Source: Lamellibrachia columna
Lineage: Eukaryota; Annelida; Polychaeta; Sabellida; Siboglinidae
Length of the DNA stretch: 64,000 nucleotides
Direction: 5' to 3'
Assembly: GCA_963662155.1 (NCBI GenBank)
Contig: OY759261.1
Coordinates: 50,086,414 to 50,150,413 of the forward strand
Both the position numbers and the translations under genes were made by a program. The notes under the pieces are model-generated. The model was given only the letters and a program-made list of their open reading frames with translations, was not told the origin of the DNA and did no database searches. Positions within the stretch are counted from its first letter, which is position 1. Each line of letters starts with the position of its first letter. Shown in pieces: positions 45,169 through 56,800 of the stretch.

Positions 45169-47915
45169 GAATTAGCACTGACAGGCTATGTAATGTTTAG
45201 GAAGGATAGACGAGAAAGAAGGGGAGGTGGAGTAATTTTGTATATTAAAGAATCTATCCAAGCATATGAAATTACACTGAAAAGTGAAGCAGATAGTGTG
45301 GAAGCAATTTGGTGTAACATAGTTACCAGGAACTCAACATTAACAATAGGAGTAGTTTATCGTAGTCCTAACATAGGACAAGAGGAAGATGTAAAATTAC
45401 AAAAGGCGATAAGGGAGGTGAGCAAGGGAGAATGTGTTATAATGGGTGATTTTAACCATGGCCATATACAATGGGAATCATTAGAGAGTGCTGGAGGTGA
45501 CGACCATCAGTTTCTACTTCTAACACAGGATTGTTTCCTTACTCAACATGTCTTGGAACCAACCAGAGGTGGGAATGTGTTAGATTAAATTTTGTCTTCT
45601 CAAAATGAATTGGTTGACAATGTTAAAGTACACGAACCTTTGGGTTCAAGTGACCATAACCAAATCAATTTTAATATAAAAGTAAAAACAGGGAATACAT
45701 ATAAAAAACAATGGAGGAGGAACTTCAACAAAGGCAAATATAAAGTGATGAGAACATATCTAGCAAATATAGATTGGAATAACTTGCTGAAGAACAAGAC
45801 AGCAACAGAATGCTGGACTTGTTTAAAATATGAGATTGAGGGCATTATTGAGAAATTTATTCCATTAAGAAAACAAGGGAAAAGATCCAAGAAAAAACAC
45901 CTGTCAAAAGAAGCTATTAGAAAAATTGCTCACAAACAGATGCTGTGGAAGGTCTATAAACACACTGGAAATGTAGAAGACTACACAAACTATAAAGAGG
46001 CACTTAACCTAGCTACAACTGAAATTAGAAAATCTAAAAGAACCTTTGAACAAAAATTGGCAGGTAATATAAAAAATGACAGCAAGAGTTTCTATGCTTA
46101 TGTAAGGAGTAAACAGAAAGTTCGAGATAAGGTCGGACCACTGGAAAACAACAGTGAAAACATAATTTCAGATGGGTTCCAAATGGCAGAGGTCCTGAAT
46201 GAGTATTTTAGCTCAGTTTTTACCACAGAAGATATCAGCTCACTTCCAGTTCCATTGACTAAATTTGAGGGCAATAAATCAGAACATTTAGGGCAGTTAT
46301 TTGTAACTCCTGAAATGATAGCAAAGAAAATTAAGAAGATGAAAGATAATAAATCACCTGGAGTTGATGGGATACCACCAAAACTGCTAAAGGAAATTGT
46401 TGATCAAATTAGTACACCACTTGCAAACTTATTTAACTTGTCACTAGAAGAAGGAATAGTTCCTTCAGAATGGAAAGAAGCAAACATTACGCCGCTATTT
46501 AAGAAGGGATCGAGGAAGAAGTCAGAAAATTACAGACCAGTGAGTTTAACATCAGTTGTATGTAAATTACTCGAAACATTAATTAGAGACCACATGGTGG
46601 AATTCCTCATAAAACATAAATTAATAAATACATCTCAACATGGATTCCTAAAAGCAAGGTCATGTCTAACCAATCTCTTATGTTTTTTAGAAGAAATTAC
46701 AAAGTGGGTAGATGACGGGTCACCAGTGGATGTTGTCTACTTAGATTTTCAGAAAGCTTTCGATAAAGTGCCACATCAAAGATTGTTACTTAAACTAAAA
46801 GCCCATGGTATAGGCAATGATGTAATCAACTGGATAGAAAAGTGGCTTACACACAGAAGACAGAGAGTAATAGTAGATGGTAAGATTTCAAACTGGAAAT
46901 CTGTTTTGAGTGGGGTACCACAGGGATCAGTGTTAGGCCCTATACTGTTTTTAATATATATAAATGATTTGGAGGATGACATATCTAGCAAAGTACTCAA
47001 ATTTGCAGATGACACAAAAGTATTCAGAAAGGTTACTAATGATACAGATAAACAAAGTTTACAGGATGATCTAGAAAAATTAGTTAAATGGTCAGAAAAA
47101 TGGCAAATGTTATTCAATTTTGGGAAGTGTAAATGTATACACATAGGACATGGAAATATGGACGAGGAATATAAAATGGGGGATGCTGTACTAGGTAGAA
47201 CCACACAAGAAAAGGATTTAGGAGTAACATTTAATGCTGACATGAAAGTTTCAGAGCAATGTGGGATTGCTGCTTCGAAAGGAAATCAAATTCTAGGGCT
47301 AATTAGGAGAACTATCACGTATAAGGAGAAACATCTAATTGTACCCCTGTACAAAGCAATAGTTAGACCACATTTGGAATATTGTATTCAAGCATGGAGG
47401 CCATATCGTAAAAAAGACATAGATAAGCTAGAAAGAATACAACGAAGAGCAACTAAGATGATTCCAGAATTAAGAGACCTTAGTTACGAAAGTCGCTTAT
47501 TACAATGTGGTTTGACAACACTAGAGACCAGGAGACTAAGAGGAGACCAAATAGAAGTGTTTAAAATAGTGAACGGTTATGAGGATGTTGATAGGAATAT
47601 GTTCTTCAAACTTAAAGAAGGCAGTAGAACCAGAGGACACAAAGCAGCATTAGTTAAGGAGCAGTGTAGGTTGGACATGAGAAAGTACTCTTTCTCACAG
47701 AGGGTGATAAATGAATGGAACAAACTGCCAAATGATTGTGTTAATGCTAGTAGTGTGAATATGTTTAAAAATAGAATTGACAGATATCTGATAAGGGCGG
47801 GCTACACATAGATGAGAAAATTGTTGGACTCTCGATAAGCCAATGGCTTCCTTGTCCACTTGCCATCTGGAACTTGTTGTTCGAGATGGCAATCTTGTTA
47901 AATCTTGTTAAATGA
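45169..47915 (+). mobile_element. CR1/L2-like LINE inserted into NACHT exon
   Basis: 5'-truncated in the endonuclease (begins ELALTGYVMFRKD), followed by nearly the whole ORF2 and a 3' UTR with TGTTGGACTCTCGATAAGCC. It ends in an AAATCTTGTT tandem tail. The borders are set by comparison with the paralogous empty site at about 51570: ctgaaac..cattggaag here, ctgaaacaaaccaattggaag there. No clear target duplication. The best preserved LINE of the window. Confidence 0.88.
45193..47811 (+). pseudogene. LINE ORF2 (endonuclease-RT) with one internal stop
   Basis: One frame through about 870 codons, broken only by TAA at 45586 (context NVLD-stop-ILSSQNELV, where a Leu is expected). Endonuclease part: VVYRSPN, IMGDFNHGHIQWE (GDFN), LGSSDHNQI (SDHN). 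RT: KSPGVDGIPPKLLKE, WKEANITPLFKKG, YRPVSLTSVVCKLLE, SQHGFLKARSCLTNLL, VVYLDFQKAFDKVPH (motif A), SGVPQGSVLGP (B), LKFADDTKVF (C, FADD intact), EKDLGVTF (D/E). C-terminal: HLEYCIQAWRPY and RVINEWNKLPN. No RNase H domain is apparent. Catalytic residues are intact; the 5' truncation and single stop make it inactive but young. Confidence 0.9.
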
Positions 47916-48119
47916 ATGCATTGGAAGTTGTATAGTTGGCCTGGACGTTACCATAATTGTAGCGTCAGGTAGCATGCTGTTGCCAATGATACTTGACATC
48001 ATCAAAGACAGGTCAATTGGTGCATTACAATCACGTGCATGACTGAATTTGATGACATTTCTAGCTCTTCTAAAATGCCTGTATGTGCGATGCCCGTCAA
48101 TGTTTAGTAATATCGACAT
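47916..48119 (-). pseudogene. NACHT exon of NLR, 5' part, copy 1
   Basis: Minus strand reads ILLNIDGH (Walker B region, usually hydrophobic run-D-G-x-D-E; the acidic partner is replaced), then NVIKFSHARDCNAPIDLSL, MMSSIIGNSMLPDATIMV and TSRPTIQLP (sensor-1 region, cf. VTSRP of NLRs). It continues directly into 44259-45168 once the LINE is removed. The P-loop half is not found further upstream, so the gene is also 5'-truncated. Confidence 0.7.
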
Positions 48120-48603
48120 GAATTACGACACACGTGTCTACTGGCCAAAAAATCCCAAATATCCTTCAGCCTATTAAAATCATCTAAACATCCACCATTT
48201 CACTCTCAACAGCTTCTACCAGCAAACCTGGCACTTACGTCAGATCATATAAATTTTTCAAACTTCCTATGTCCAAACTTACTATGCCCCATGTTCATCT
48301 GTAACACACCAGGAAGTCTAACTGAGGCATGACCTCACCAACAACGACGGGTTCACGGCCAATTAAAGTTAAGTTACTTCCTGAACATTACATGTAACAT
48401 CATCCACAACTGACCACACCACAAATACCGGAAGGGGTAAGGGCATATCCGAACGGTTAATGCAGCAACATTAAGTTCTATATTTCAACGGGGTTATCTG
48501 CCAGGGATATTGTTGTACTCGGCAGTCCATAGGTGGCAAGAATGATTGACAGGCAATTTGAAACACTGCTACCAGTACATGTAACAATGAATACATATCC
48601 AGT

Positions 48604-49387
48604 CAGGGTTGAAAGAAATCGTGATTTTTAAAAAAACAAAAAAAATCTTATTTTTTATTTAAATCGGATTAAAAAAAAAATCTAGTATATAGACATTTAT
48701 ACATATGTTTATATTTATAAACTCTTTCAAACGTGTTCTATTCAAATTGATTTGGGTACTTGTCTTAACAGAGGGTACGTGATTTTTGCTTATATAAAGA
48801 CAGTAGACAATGTCCACAAGGCCTCCCCCCGTAGTTGCATAATCTGTCTTGGAAAGGAAAGCATGCTGTGTGTCTGTGGCTGTGATAATTATTGTTTGCT
48901 GAGAGGGTGGATTAGCACCTGCCCAGGGCTCTGTGTACTCTAAGGGTCTCCAAACAGACTGCAAACTGCTACAGTATTAAACAATTGTAGCCCAAACTGT
49001 CTCATTTGAGTCAACATACTGAATTGGTTACAACTAGCACAAGTTCTAAGTGGACTTTAACTCAGGGCTTCTAACTTGAAGACAAGTTTGTGTGGCTTCA
49101 CTGCATTCAGAAAAGGAATACCTTAAACATACACAATGTATTAAAATATTTAAATATCAGGCTATCTGGTGACAATACAACTACACAAGTGTGACACACT
49201 TTGTGCTTTTGTATTAAAAAACATACAAAACTTTGTTGATCTCGATGCTTGTAAACAATCATTTGTGTTAAATTCATATAAATCAGCGATTAAAAAAATC
49301 GGAAGTAAAAAAAATCATAAATAAATAATTTTTTTGAAGTGATTTAAATCATGATTTAAATCAAATGATTTAAATCAAACAACCCTG
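48604..49387. mobile_element. hAT-like MITE with perfect 8-bp target duplication
   Basis: The ends are cagggttg (48604) and caaccctg (49387), inverted. Both flanks carry the identical 8-mer tatccagt (48596-48603 and 49388-49395), the target-duplication length of hAT transposons. Subterminal DNA is rich in gatttaaatc. The 784-bp interior has no transposase and includes one GC-richer patch at about 48820-48950. It lies upstream of the truncated NACHT copy. Confidence 0.85.
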
Positions 49388-49830
49388 TATCCAGTTAGCC
49401 AGCCATTGTAAGCGGGTTATGTGTCTGCACTTCCCAGGTATAACAGCAACATTCTGATAAACTCACTTGTACTAATAATAATAATATAATAATAGTAATA
49501 ATTACTTTGGATTTCATTTGTAATATAAACATATACTTCATAATGGATAATGAACATCCAATTTTGAGACCTTAAATGCAAGCTCAAAACATGAGGGCTT
49601 CAGAACCCCTGCTAATGTTTGATGTGCCTTGAGTACAAGTGCATGGCAATTTTGCACACACGGAACTTTAGCAGTCGCTTTTAACAATGATATTTAGCAG
49701 TGAATTGCTATAATCAAGGCAGCAGGATCCGAAAACTTGATAAATATGTTGGCAGAAGCTGAGGTCACTGTCAAAGACAACACATGGATCACACAAATTT
49801 TATGATGGCAATTAACCGGATAACTAGAAG

Positions 49831-49860
49831 ATGATGATGATGATGATGATGATGATGACA
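49831..49860. repeat. (GAT)n microsatellite
   Basis: About nine GAT units. It may mark the tail of an old retroelement, but no coding remnant is recognisable in front of it. Confidence 0.9.
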
Positions 49861-50061
49861 GATACCGGTATATTCAATTTGACAGTTATTTATACTTGGA
49901 CTGCTACTCTTTATCATAAACAACACGCCAAACTTGTGCTAATACAACAAGAGAAATGTGTAACTACAAAACTTGTACTGGAAGTAATAAATGAACAAGT
50001 GGGTAATCCATGTCAGACTCAGACTAGTTTTGTGAAGGTATTAAAACTCAAAAGTTCTTAC

Positions 50062-50145
50062 TTCAGGCTCCAGATGGACGTGTTCTCAGCCAACCCATCA
50101 CTCAGGTGATTCACAAGATGAATGTCTAGATGGCAGTCATACAAG
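50062..50145 (-). CDS. LRR exon (84 bp) next to NACHT copy 2
   Basis: Acceptor cactttcag, donor GTAAGA, phase as in the 3.5-11 kb array. It reads LYDCHLDIHLVNHLSDGLA then ENTSIWSL, one RI-type leucine-rich repeat. The exon itself is intact, but the neighbouring NACHT exon (50729-51718) is frameshifted and ends in phase 0, so an exon may be missing between them or the whole locus is dead. Its broken sister is 43550-43625. Confidence 0.65.
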
Positions 50146-50194
50146 CTGAAAGTGACAGACCAACAAGGTTAATATTCAGGTATATCAGGATCAC

Positions 50195-50390
50195 CACACA
50201 CCTGACACCACCAGACACCACCAGACACTTCCATACACCTGACACCACCATACACCTGACACCACCAGACACTTCCATACATCTGACACCACCATACACC
50301 TGACTGACAAGGCAGACACCACTATACACCTGACTGACAAGGCAGACACCACTATACACCTGACACCACCATATGCATGGTATAACCAGA
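50195..50390. repeat. cacacctgacaccac minisatellite, copy 2
   Basis: Paralogue of 43675-43845, with additional ctgactgacaaggcagacac units. Located in the intron between LRR exon 50062-50145 and NACHT exon 50729-51718. Confidence 0.85.
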
Positions 50391-50728
50391 CACCTGCATT
50401 GTATGGACTGTGAAAAAGCTCCACAAATACCTGAAAATGGTAATGCATTTATTCATAACTATTTATTAGTCATCTATGTTATATTCATGGTGATCTATAG
50501 ACCTGCAGTACGACACAAATAGCCAGCTAGTCTATTGTCATACACAACAAACACTGTCACCTTAAAGTCACCAGTGCGTGCGTGACTACTCTAATATTAA
50601 GCAGCATTGGTGCTGTTCCGTGCACCAGTCCGTTGTCATCCACTGAATAATGTCACCTTCGAGTCATCAGTGTTGTTCAATGAAAACTAGATTAGGACAT
50701 GATTGGAAATGAAAGTAAAGCAACTTAC

Positions 50729-51718
50729 CCAAGGATACTTGGCTTGTCTCAGCACCTCGGATAGTGCTAGCATTTCTGTCGGGAACACTAGTGAGGGGCT
50801 GATTTCAGATGAGACAATGTCCACAAGATCTGGATTTTGGGTCTCATGCAAGAGCTACAACTTTCAGTCGAAGATCTAATGACATTTCTGACACCAGCTG
50901 ATCTATGAAGAACATGTTGTGTTGGTCTCCAGAAAGTCATAGAATGAATGAGATGACAACCTCATGTTTACGGATCGAGGATTCATCCACAAGAAGTTGC
51001 CATGTGTCATCAGTTGACCCTTCAAGCAGGCCGATGGCTCTTGTATGGTCAGGTGATTGAATGACCAATGTATGTTAGTCATTCTTGGTACATTGGTGTC
51101 ACTCTTATTTGATAGTGTCATGACCCCACATTCCATATCGTGTGCATCATCCTCACGTAATCCAAATCTTCTCAGGTCTCCTTTGTAAAAGATGATTTGT
51201 AGTGGAGTTGTCAACACACAGTGTTGACTGTGTGATGGCCAAGTCAGCATACTTCTTGAACGGATCAGTTATGACCTGTAGTACATCTTCCACATCCATG
51301 TCCACATGGTCGTACTTCAAGCGTGGATGAAGTTTCCTTGCCAAGTTCATGGCTGCATTTATATACAACTGTGCCATAGTCATCTGCCAGAGCTTGGCAC
51401 ACAAAGTGACACTGCAATGGAATGTAGCAGTAAGTGATGAGATTCTGGTTTTCTTCAAAGTTCTTCCTAATGAAATGCTCCAGTTCTTGGTTGTCTGCAC
51501 TGAATATGGAGACATGTATACTTGTCGATCCTGTCTCTCGGGAACCCATACAGTTAAACTGTGCGCTGAAACAAACCAATTGGAAGTTGCATAGTTGGCC
51601 TAGAGACTAGAAGTTACCACAGTTATAGCGTCAAGTAGCATACTGTTGCTAATGATACTTGACAGCATCAAAGACACGTCAGTTGGTGCATTATTTACAA
51701 TCATGTGCATGGCTGAAT
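50729..51718 (-). pseudogene. NACHT exon of NLR, copy 2 (uninterrupted site)
   Basis: Minus strand, in order: DVSLMLSSIISNSMLLDA, ITVVTSR, GSRETGS..VSIFSADNQELEHF, NFEENQNLITYCYIPLQC, HFVCQALAD, TMAQLYINAAMNLARKL (NLR TxLY motif), KYDHVDMDVEDVLQVITD, IIFYKGDLRRFGLREDDA, SFNHLTIQE, SSIRKHEVVISFIL, SSEISPSLVFPTEMLALSE and VLRQAKYPW, then a GTAAGT donor. The domains correspond to the second half of NACHT, the winged helix and HD2 of NLR receptors. At least four frame changes or stops occur (about 51550, 51375, 51175 and 50900). The Walker A and B half is absent upstream, where LINE DNA starts. Confidence 0.78.
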
Positions 51719-51734
51719 ATGTTACCTGTGGAGT

Positions 51735-51960
51735 TATGGGTTATTAAAGCAACTTAAATTGAACTGTGCTCATAACATTGTCAATGGTAAAGCACCAAAC
51801 TATTTGATCAATTCTTTCAACCTATCACGTAACCAATACAGCATTAATACAAGATCTAGTACTTTTTCTCTCTGTGTGGCATAAATAAAACCTCTTGGTA
51901 AAACTTCTTTTACTACACAAGTTGCAAGCATGGAATGAATTGCCATATACTTTTGTTTGC
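51735..51960 (+). mobile_element. LINE C-terminal relic
   Basis: Reads NIVNGKAPNYLINSFNLS, RNQYSINTRSSTFSL and, after a stop, KTSFTTQVASMEWN. This corresponds to the post-RT C-terminus common to CR1/Jockey-type ORF2 (VNGLAPNYL..NTRS..). It abuts the truncated 5' side of NACHT copy 2, marking a breakpoint. Confidence 0.65.
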
Positions 51961-52084
51961 CTTTTTATAAATAATAAATGAACATCTTAGCCAAGTTTTA
52001 CTTGTGACATTACTCCTTGTGGGTCAAATATTAAATAAATATTGTCATTATTGAGTGACTTGATTAATAAGAAATAGAATTTTT

Positions 52085-52620
52085 TATGCATATCTGACAT
52101 ATTACACTTTAAAATAATATTAACATATCAAATCGTAATATTCCTGCAATTTTTATATTTGAATAGCAATAGCACAGTTTTATGCTAACTTTGTTAGTAG
52201 TGACATAGGCACGTAGCTGTTAGTCCCTGTTACTATGTCAGATATAAAAAATTTGCTCAGGGCCCCCGAAATTGGTTGTCTTTTTATAGAGATAACTAAT
52301 AAATGAACATTTTAGCTAAGTTTTACTGAACTTACATTAGTCCTTGTGGGTCAAATATTGAATATTGTCAAAATTTAACTAAAATGTGTTTTTTCTGTCA
52401 CTTAATTACATTAAATAATATTTTTTATGCGAATTTGACATATTATGTTTTATATAATATGAACATATAAAATTGCAATATTTCTGCAAGTTTTATATTT
52501 TAACAGTAAATAAATCTTGTGTTATGGCTGATTATGATCAGAGAACAGTATTTGGCTAATTTTGCTGGTGATGTAGTTGTTACTAGGTCAGATATTTCAA
52601 CAATTTGCATGGGACAGCCC
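52085..52620. repeat. Paralogous AT-rich module, two copies
   Basis: Contains tctgacatattacac, cgtaatattcctgcaa and tatgtcagatataaa, repeated internally at about 52430, and homologous to 12749-13290. Marks the left part of the 52-58 kb block that is paralogous to 12.7-16 kb. Confidence 0.65.
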
Positions 52621-52816
52621 AACTTTTGTTTGCATTTTTTCTGCTTTTGGGTTCTAATGGGTTTCATACGACCATTAACATTTGAAGTTTCATTACTTTT
52701 ATTTCAGTGTAATCGGCCACATTAATGTCGGTTGTTATGGCAGGTATTACCAGAGATTGAAGGGATTATTGCAACATATCACCATACCTTTCTCTGTCTA
52801 TGATTCTTCTTTTGTA

Positions 52817-52933
52817 TCAGTTGCTAGAGTTAGCTGCGATCAGGTGTGGATGTCTTCTCCACAAGATCATGAAGTCCTTCAGCCTCCCCAGCTGTGCTGA
52901 GATGTCACTGATTCCTTCCCTCGGACAGAAATT
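52817..52933 (-). CDS. Candidate terminal exon, copy 2
   Basis: Acceptor catttgtag at 52934-52942, then a frame running to a stop: NFCPREGISDISAQLGRL, KDFMILWRRHPHLIAANS, SN. The paralogue at 13488-13600 keeps the C-terminal half but is frameshifted. ISAQLGRLKDF has an LRR-like hydrophobic rhythm, but I cannot assign a family. The phase (0) differs from the phase-2 LRR exons, so it belongs to a different exon junction or gene. Confidence 0.38.
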   Translation of the reverse strand, partial: NFCPREGISDISAQLGRLKDFMILWRRHPHLIAANSSN

Positions 52934-53708
52934 CTACAAATGACAATCATCACAGCAGCTATAGCAATGTTCACCTTTAGCATCTACACGTTATATACAC
53001 AAAATTACAAAGCAACAAAATAAGTTTCAACTGCCAAGTACATGTGGATAGGGCAATGTGTTAGAAACTTGATTCCTATTTGCCAATAGTATATAGCTGT
53101 GCTGTTTGCATCCAAACTCAAGTTATGTTACATATGTTGGCCTTTATTTACTAAACTAGTCCTCTTTATGACAAAATAGCACATTTGTTTTTGACTTTAC
53201 GTTGGTTCTGCGTATGTCAGCCTCAATTAATACATCACAGGTAGTCTAGGTTTTTGTGATTTTCATAGAGCTGCGCATGCACTTATCGGTCGCTGGTTAA
53301 CATGTCAGCCCTCGGTCAACCGGAGACATAACCAGAATCTCCCACTTTTAGAACACATTCTGAGTAAACCACTGGCATGATATTCTTGATTTTAGTTGCA
53401 CATGGTTAGTTTTTATTATCCCTTTTAGGTACATATAGCCCCCAAACCATTTTTGTTTCACCTTAAGATCAATGTATAAACTCAAACTTAAATACAAGCA
53501 GATAAATGTACGAAGGCCATAAATGTACGAGATTGGTCAGCCATCTTGGATTTCAGACACTGTTGCTGTAAATTGTGCTTGTATAATCATGTGTGGTTTG
53601 CTTATATGAACAACATCATGAATATATTAATATCAACATTATGTAAACTACCAGGGGTACTAACAGTCTAACCTCTCACATGAAGTAGAGTCGTCTTCTA
53701 ATACATGG

Positions 53709-53746
53709 TCAGTCACTGTCCAGCAGGGAATCCAGGTCGTCTGTCA
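53709..53746 (-). CDS. Candidate terminal exon, copy 2
   Basis: Acceptor cattttctttcag followed by TDDLDSLLDSD and stop, paralogous to 15576-15613 (SEDLDSLLESD). Both copies conserve the acidic DLDSLL core and the stop. Very short, so support is limited. Confidence 0.3.
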
Positions 53747-53864
53747 CTGAAAGAAAATGAGAACACCTGTATTATGCACCTGTCATCAAGGGCAACAGCT
53801 AGTAGGCTGCCATCCAATAAGAGCCGGTGTGACATGCATCTATGTCAGTGACATACTGTGGGCT

Positions 53865-56800
53865 TTCTTTGGTTCTTTGGTTTTCTTACTCCAAACAGCC
53901 CCTTCTGGGGCTAAAATAGGAGTGTGGTGCTTGGTGCACATGAAATAGGTGCATATAAATGTGGGAAATAATTTTTTTTAAACAAAATAGTGCAATTAAA
54001 AAGTGGATTAAAATCAGATGTCCTTATTACAGGCGAATGAGGTGAGCTGGAGGGGCAAGATAGGTGCTCACAGCTAGTTGGAAGGGGTGAATTATTATTT
54101 CAGTGGGGAGTAAATTCCAGGCTCTTTCCTGACTCTAGGATAGAATGAGTATGCATATGTGTCGATGCGTACATGTATTTGTATATATTTATCAGGATCA
54201 CTGTTTCGTGTATGGGTGCATGGGACTACAAGATGTTTTGGCAGAGAAATATTCACAAGGTTATGTTTAATTTTGTAGAAGAAAGTGAGTTGGTGTTGTA
54301 ATCGTCGTTGTTCTAATGTCTGCCAGCCGAGTTTGTGTTGTAGGTGTGTGATGCTTGTTGTACGGCGGTGGTCATTAAGGACAAATCGAGCAGACAATAT
54401 GCTCCATCACCTTGCACAGAATACAAGTTAAAGATATTGGTCTATAGTTAGCAGGGTCGCATTTATTGCCTTTTTTGTGTATTGCTGTGACAAGTGCTGT
54501 ATTCCAGGCTTGGGTGAGTTTGCCAGTGGTGTATGATTGCTAAAAAATGTGCTGTATTATGGGGGATATCTCTTTAGCAGTTTCCTTTAGTATTTTTGCA
54601 GGAATTTCATCTCGCCCTGGCGCTTTGTTGGGGTTTAGAGCTTCAAGCTGTTTTATGATGCTGTTTAGTCTGATTTCTAGGGTTTCAATTGAGGGAAATA
54701 GTGATGGGCCTTTTGTTGGGATAGAAAGTTGTTCATTTGTGAAAGCTGATTTGAAGTGGTCATTGAGAACATCTGCTTTGTAGTGGCCGGTTGTTTTCAA
54801 GTTGTTGTTTACTTTTAGTGCTGGAATGCCAAGATTTTCTGTTTTGTTTTATCTGATGAAGGACCAAAATTGTTTTGGATTTGTCGTCAAACTTTCTCCA
54901 ATAATGTTGTTAATAGGATTTGGTCACTTCTTTGGTGGTTGTTTTTCTTCATTGTTTGAAGTTTTCCCAACATTTTTTTCTTCTTGGCTTTAGCATGAGT
55001 TTTATCCATTTTTCTCTGTAGTCTGATAATACTTCTTGTGATCCAGGGTAGGTGTTGTTTAGATTTACTTCTTGTGATCCAGGGTAGGTGTTGTTTAGAT
55101 TTACTTCTTGTGATCCAGGGTAGGTGTTGTTTAGATTTTGTCATGGGGCTAGGGATGGATTCTCCTATCAAGTTTTTGTAGTTTTTATGAAAGACGTTCC
55201 AATTTGAGTTTACATCTTGTTCGTCTGGTTTTTGAATAAAGTACTGCTGAGCTAGCTGGGTGCAGTTTGATTTAAGGGATTCCCAGTTTGCAGATCTGTA
55301 GTTGTATACTTTGTGTGGTGGTTTGTTTTTTTCAGTTAGGATTCATACTGATGTCAAAGAGAATGGCTTCATGATCACTCATGCGTGCAACTGTGTTTAT
55401 GGTGGAGATAAGGGATGGGTTTTACTTAGTACTAGGTCTAATATATTTCCAGAATCTAGTCGGGTGAGTTCATTTACCATATTAACTAGTCCAAATTCAC
55501 CAACTATTTCAATTAGTTTGTTATGTTTCGCAGCTGTCTGTTGGTTTGTTGCACACAAATTCTCCAGTCGATGTCAGGAAGGTTTAGATCTCCAGCTAGG
55601 ATGACAGATGTGGGTATCTTGCAGCTACGATATAGGATGGAGAGAGATTCATGTAAGGCTTCTAGAGATGTTGTGTCGTTTGGAGGTTTGCAGTAGGATG
55701 CCAGATAGATAGCTTTTTTATGCACAAAGTGTATTTTTGTCCAAATAATTTCATAGGTTGTGTTTAGTTTGTCTTGGGGGTCTGCTATAATGTCATTTCA
55801 GAGTGCTATCAAAACACCTCCACCGTGGACGTTACGATCTTTTCGGATTGCTTCATAATTTGTGGGGAGAAAGGAGTATGTGGGGATACTTGAGTCGAGT
55901 TTGGTTTCAACCAGAAGGATTATGTCAGGGTTTGTTGAGTTTATTGTTGCCTGCAGTTGGGATACTTTATTAGTGCTCTTGATGGTGTTGCAGTTTATCA
56001 GCATGGCTTTAGTTTTGGTTTACTTTTTATCTTTGCTCGGTCAGGAGTAGACGTATTAGCTGGATTTGGTGCAAATGTAGGATTCGTATCACCAGAGATA
56101 TTTGTGCAGTCACTGCTGTCTACAAGAGACTCGAGGACTGTGTAGGGGTTTGAGTTATTTATGTTGCTGGCGAACAGACACTCAGAATAGTTTGGCAGTC
56201 CACAGCAAGAACAGAACCAGAGCACACTATGATATTTTAATTGTTCGTATGTGGTGTCATTAATTTGGACACATTCGTATCACCAGATGGTACCAACAGT
56301 CACATTGATCACACTGTATGGCGTGGTGGTGGTCATGTACCTCACGGCTGCAGGTGTCACATGGATATTTGGGAGAGAGATCTGAGGTGGGACCCGGGTT
56401 TGGATGAAGGTCCCCTGCTTGTATTATAAGTCCACACAGATATGAGAGATAGGGTATGGGGCTTAGTTAGCATCATCTTGTTTTTCTTTGTGGTTGAGAA
56501 CGTGGGAAATGGTGGCAGGTTTCTAGTCAGCAGGGCTGAAAGTGTTGTTGTGGAATCCTCATTGTTGGTGGAAATTTTACAGAGGAACTTAATACTACTT
56601 ATGCATGTTTGCTGCCAGGAAGCATAGTGTTATCACGAGTGTGAATTTCATGTTTACGTCAGGCGAGAGGGTTGTTAAATAAAGTGGTTTTGAATTTTCT
56701 TGCAAAAGTATGTATTAGCAGATGTTTGCTATAACTTGCCTTTAGAGGGCTAAAGTCACATTAGATAAAATATGTACTAAACTGTTTAAAAGTGCATGTG

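Noticed and set aside
44547..45178. Two separate intact minus-strand genes
   Set aside because: Both frames are pieces of one frameshifted NACHT exon; comparison with 50729-51718 shows the conserved frame switching between them.
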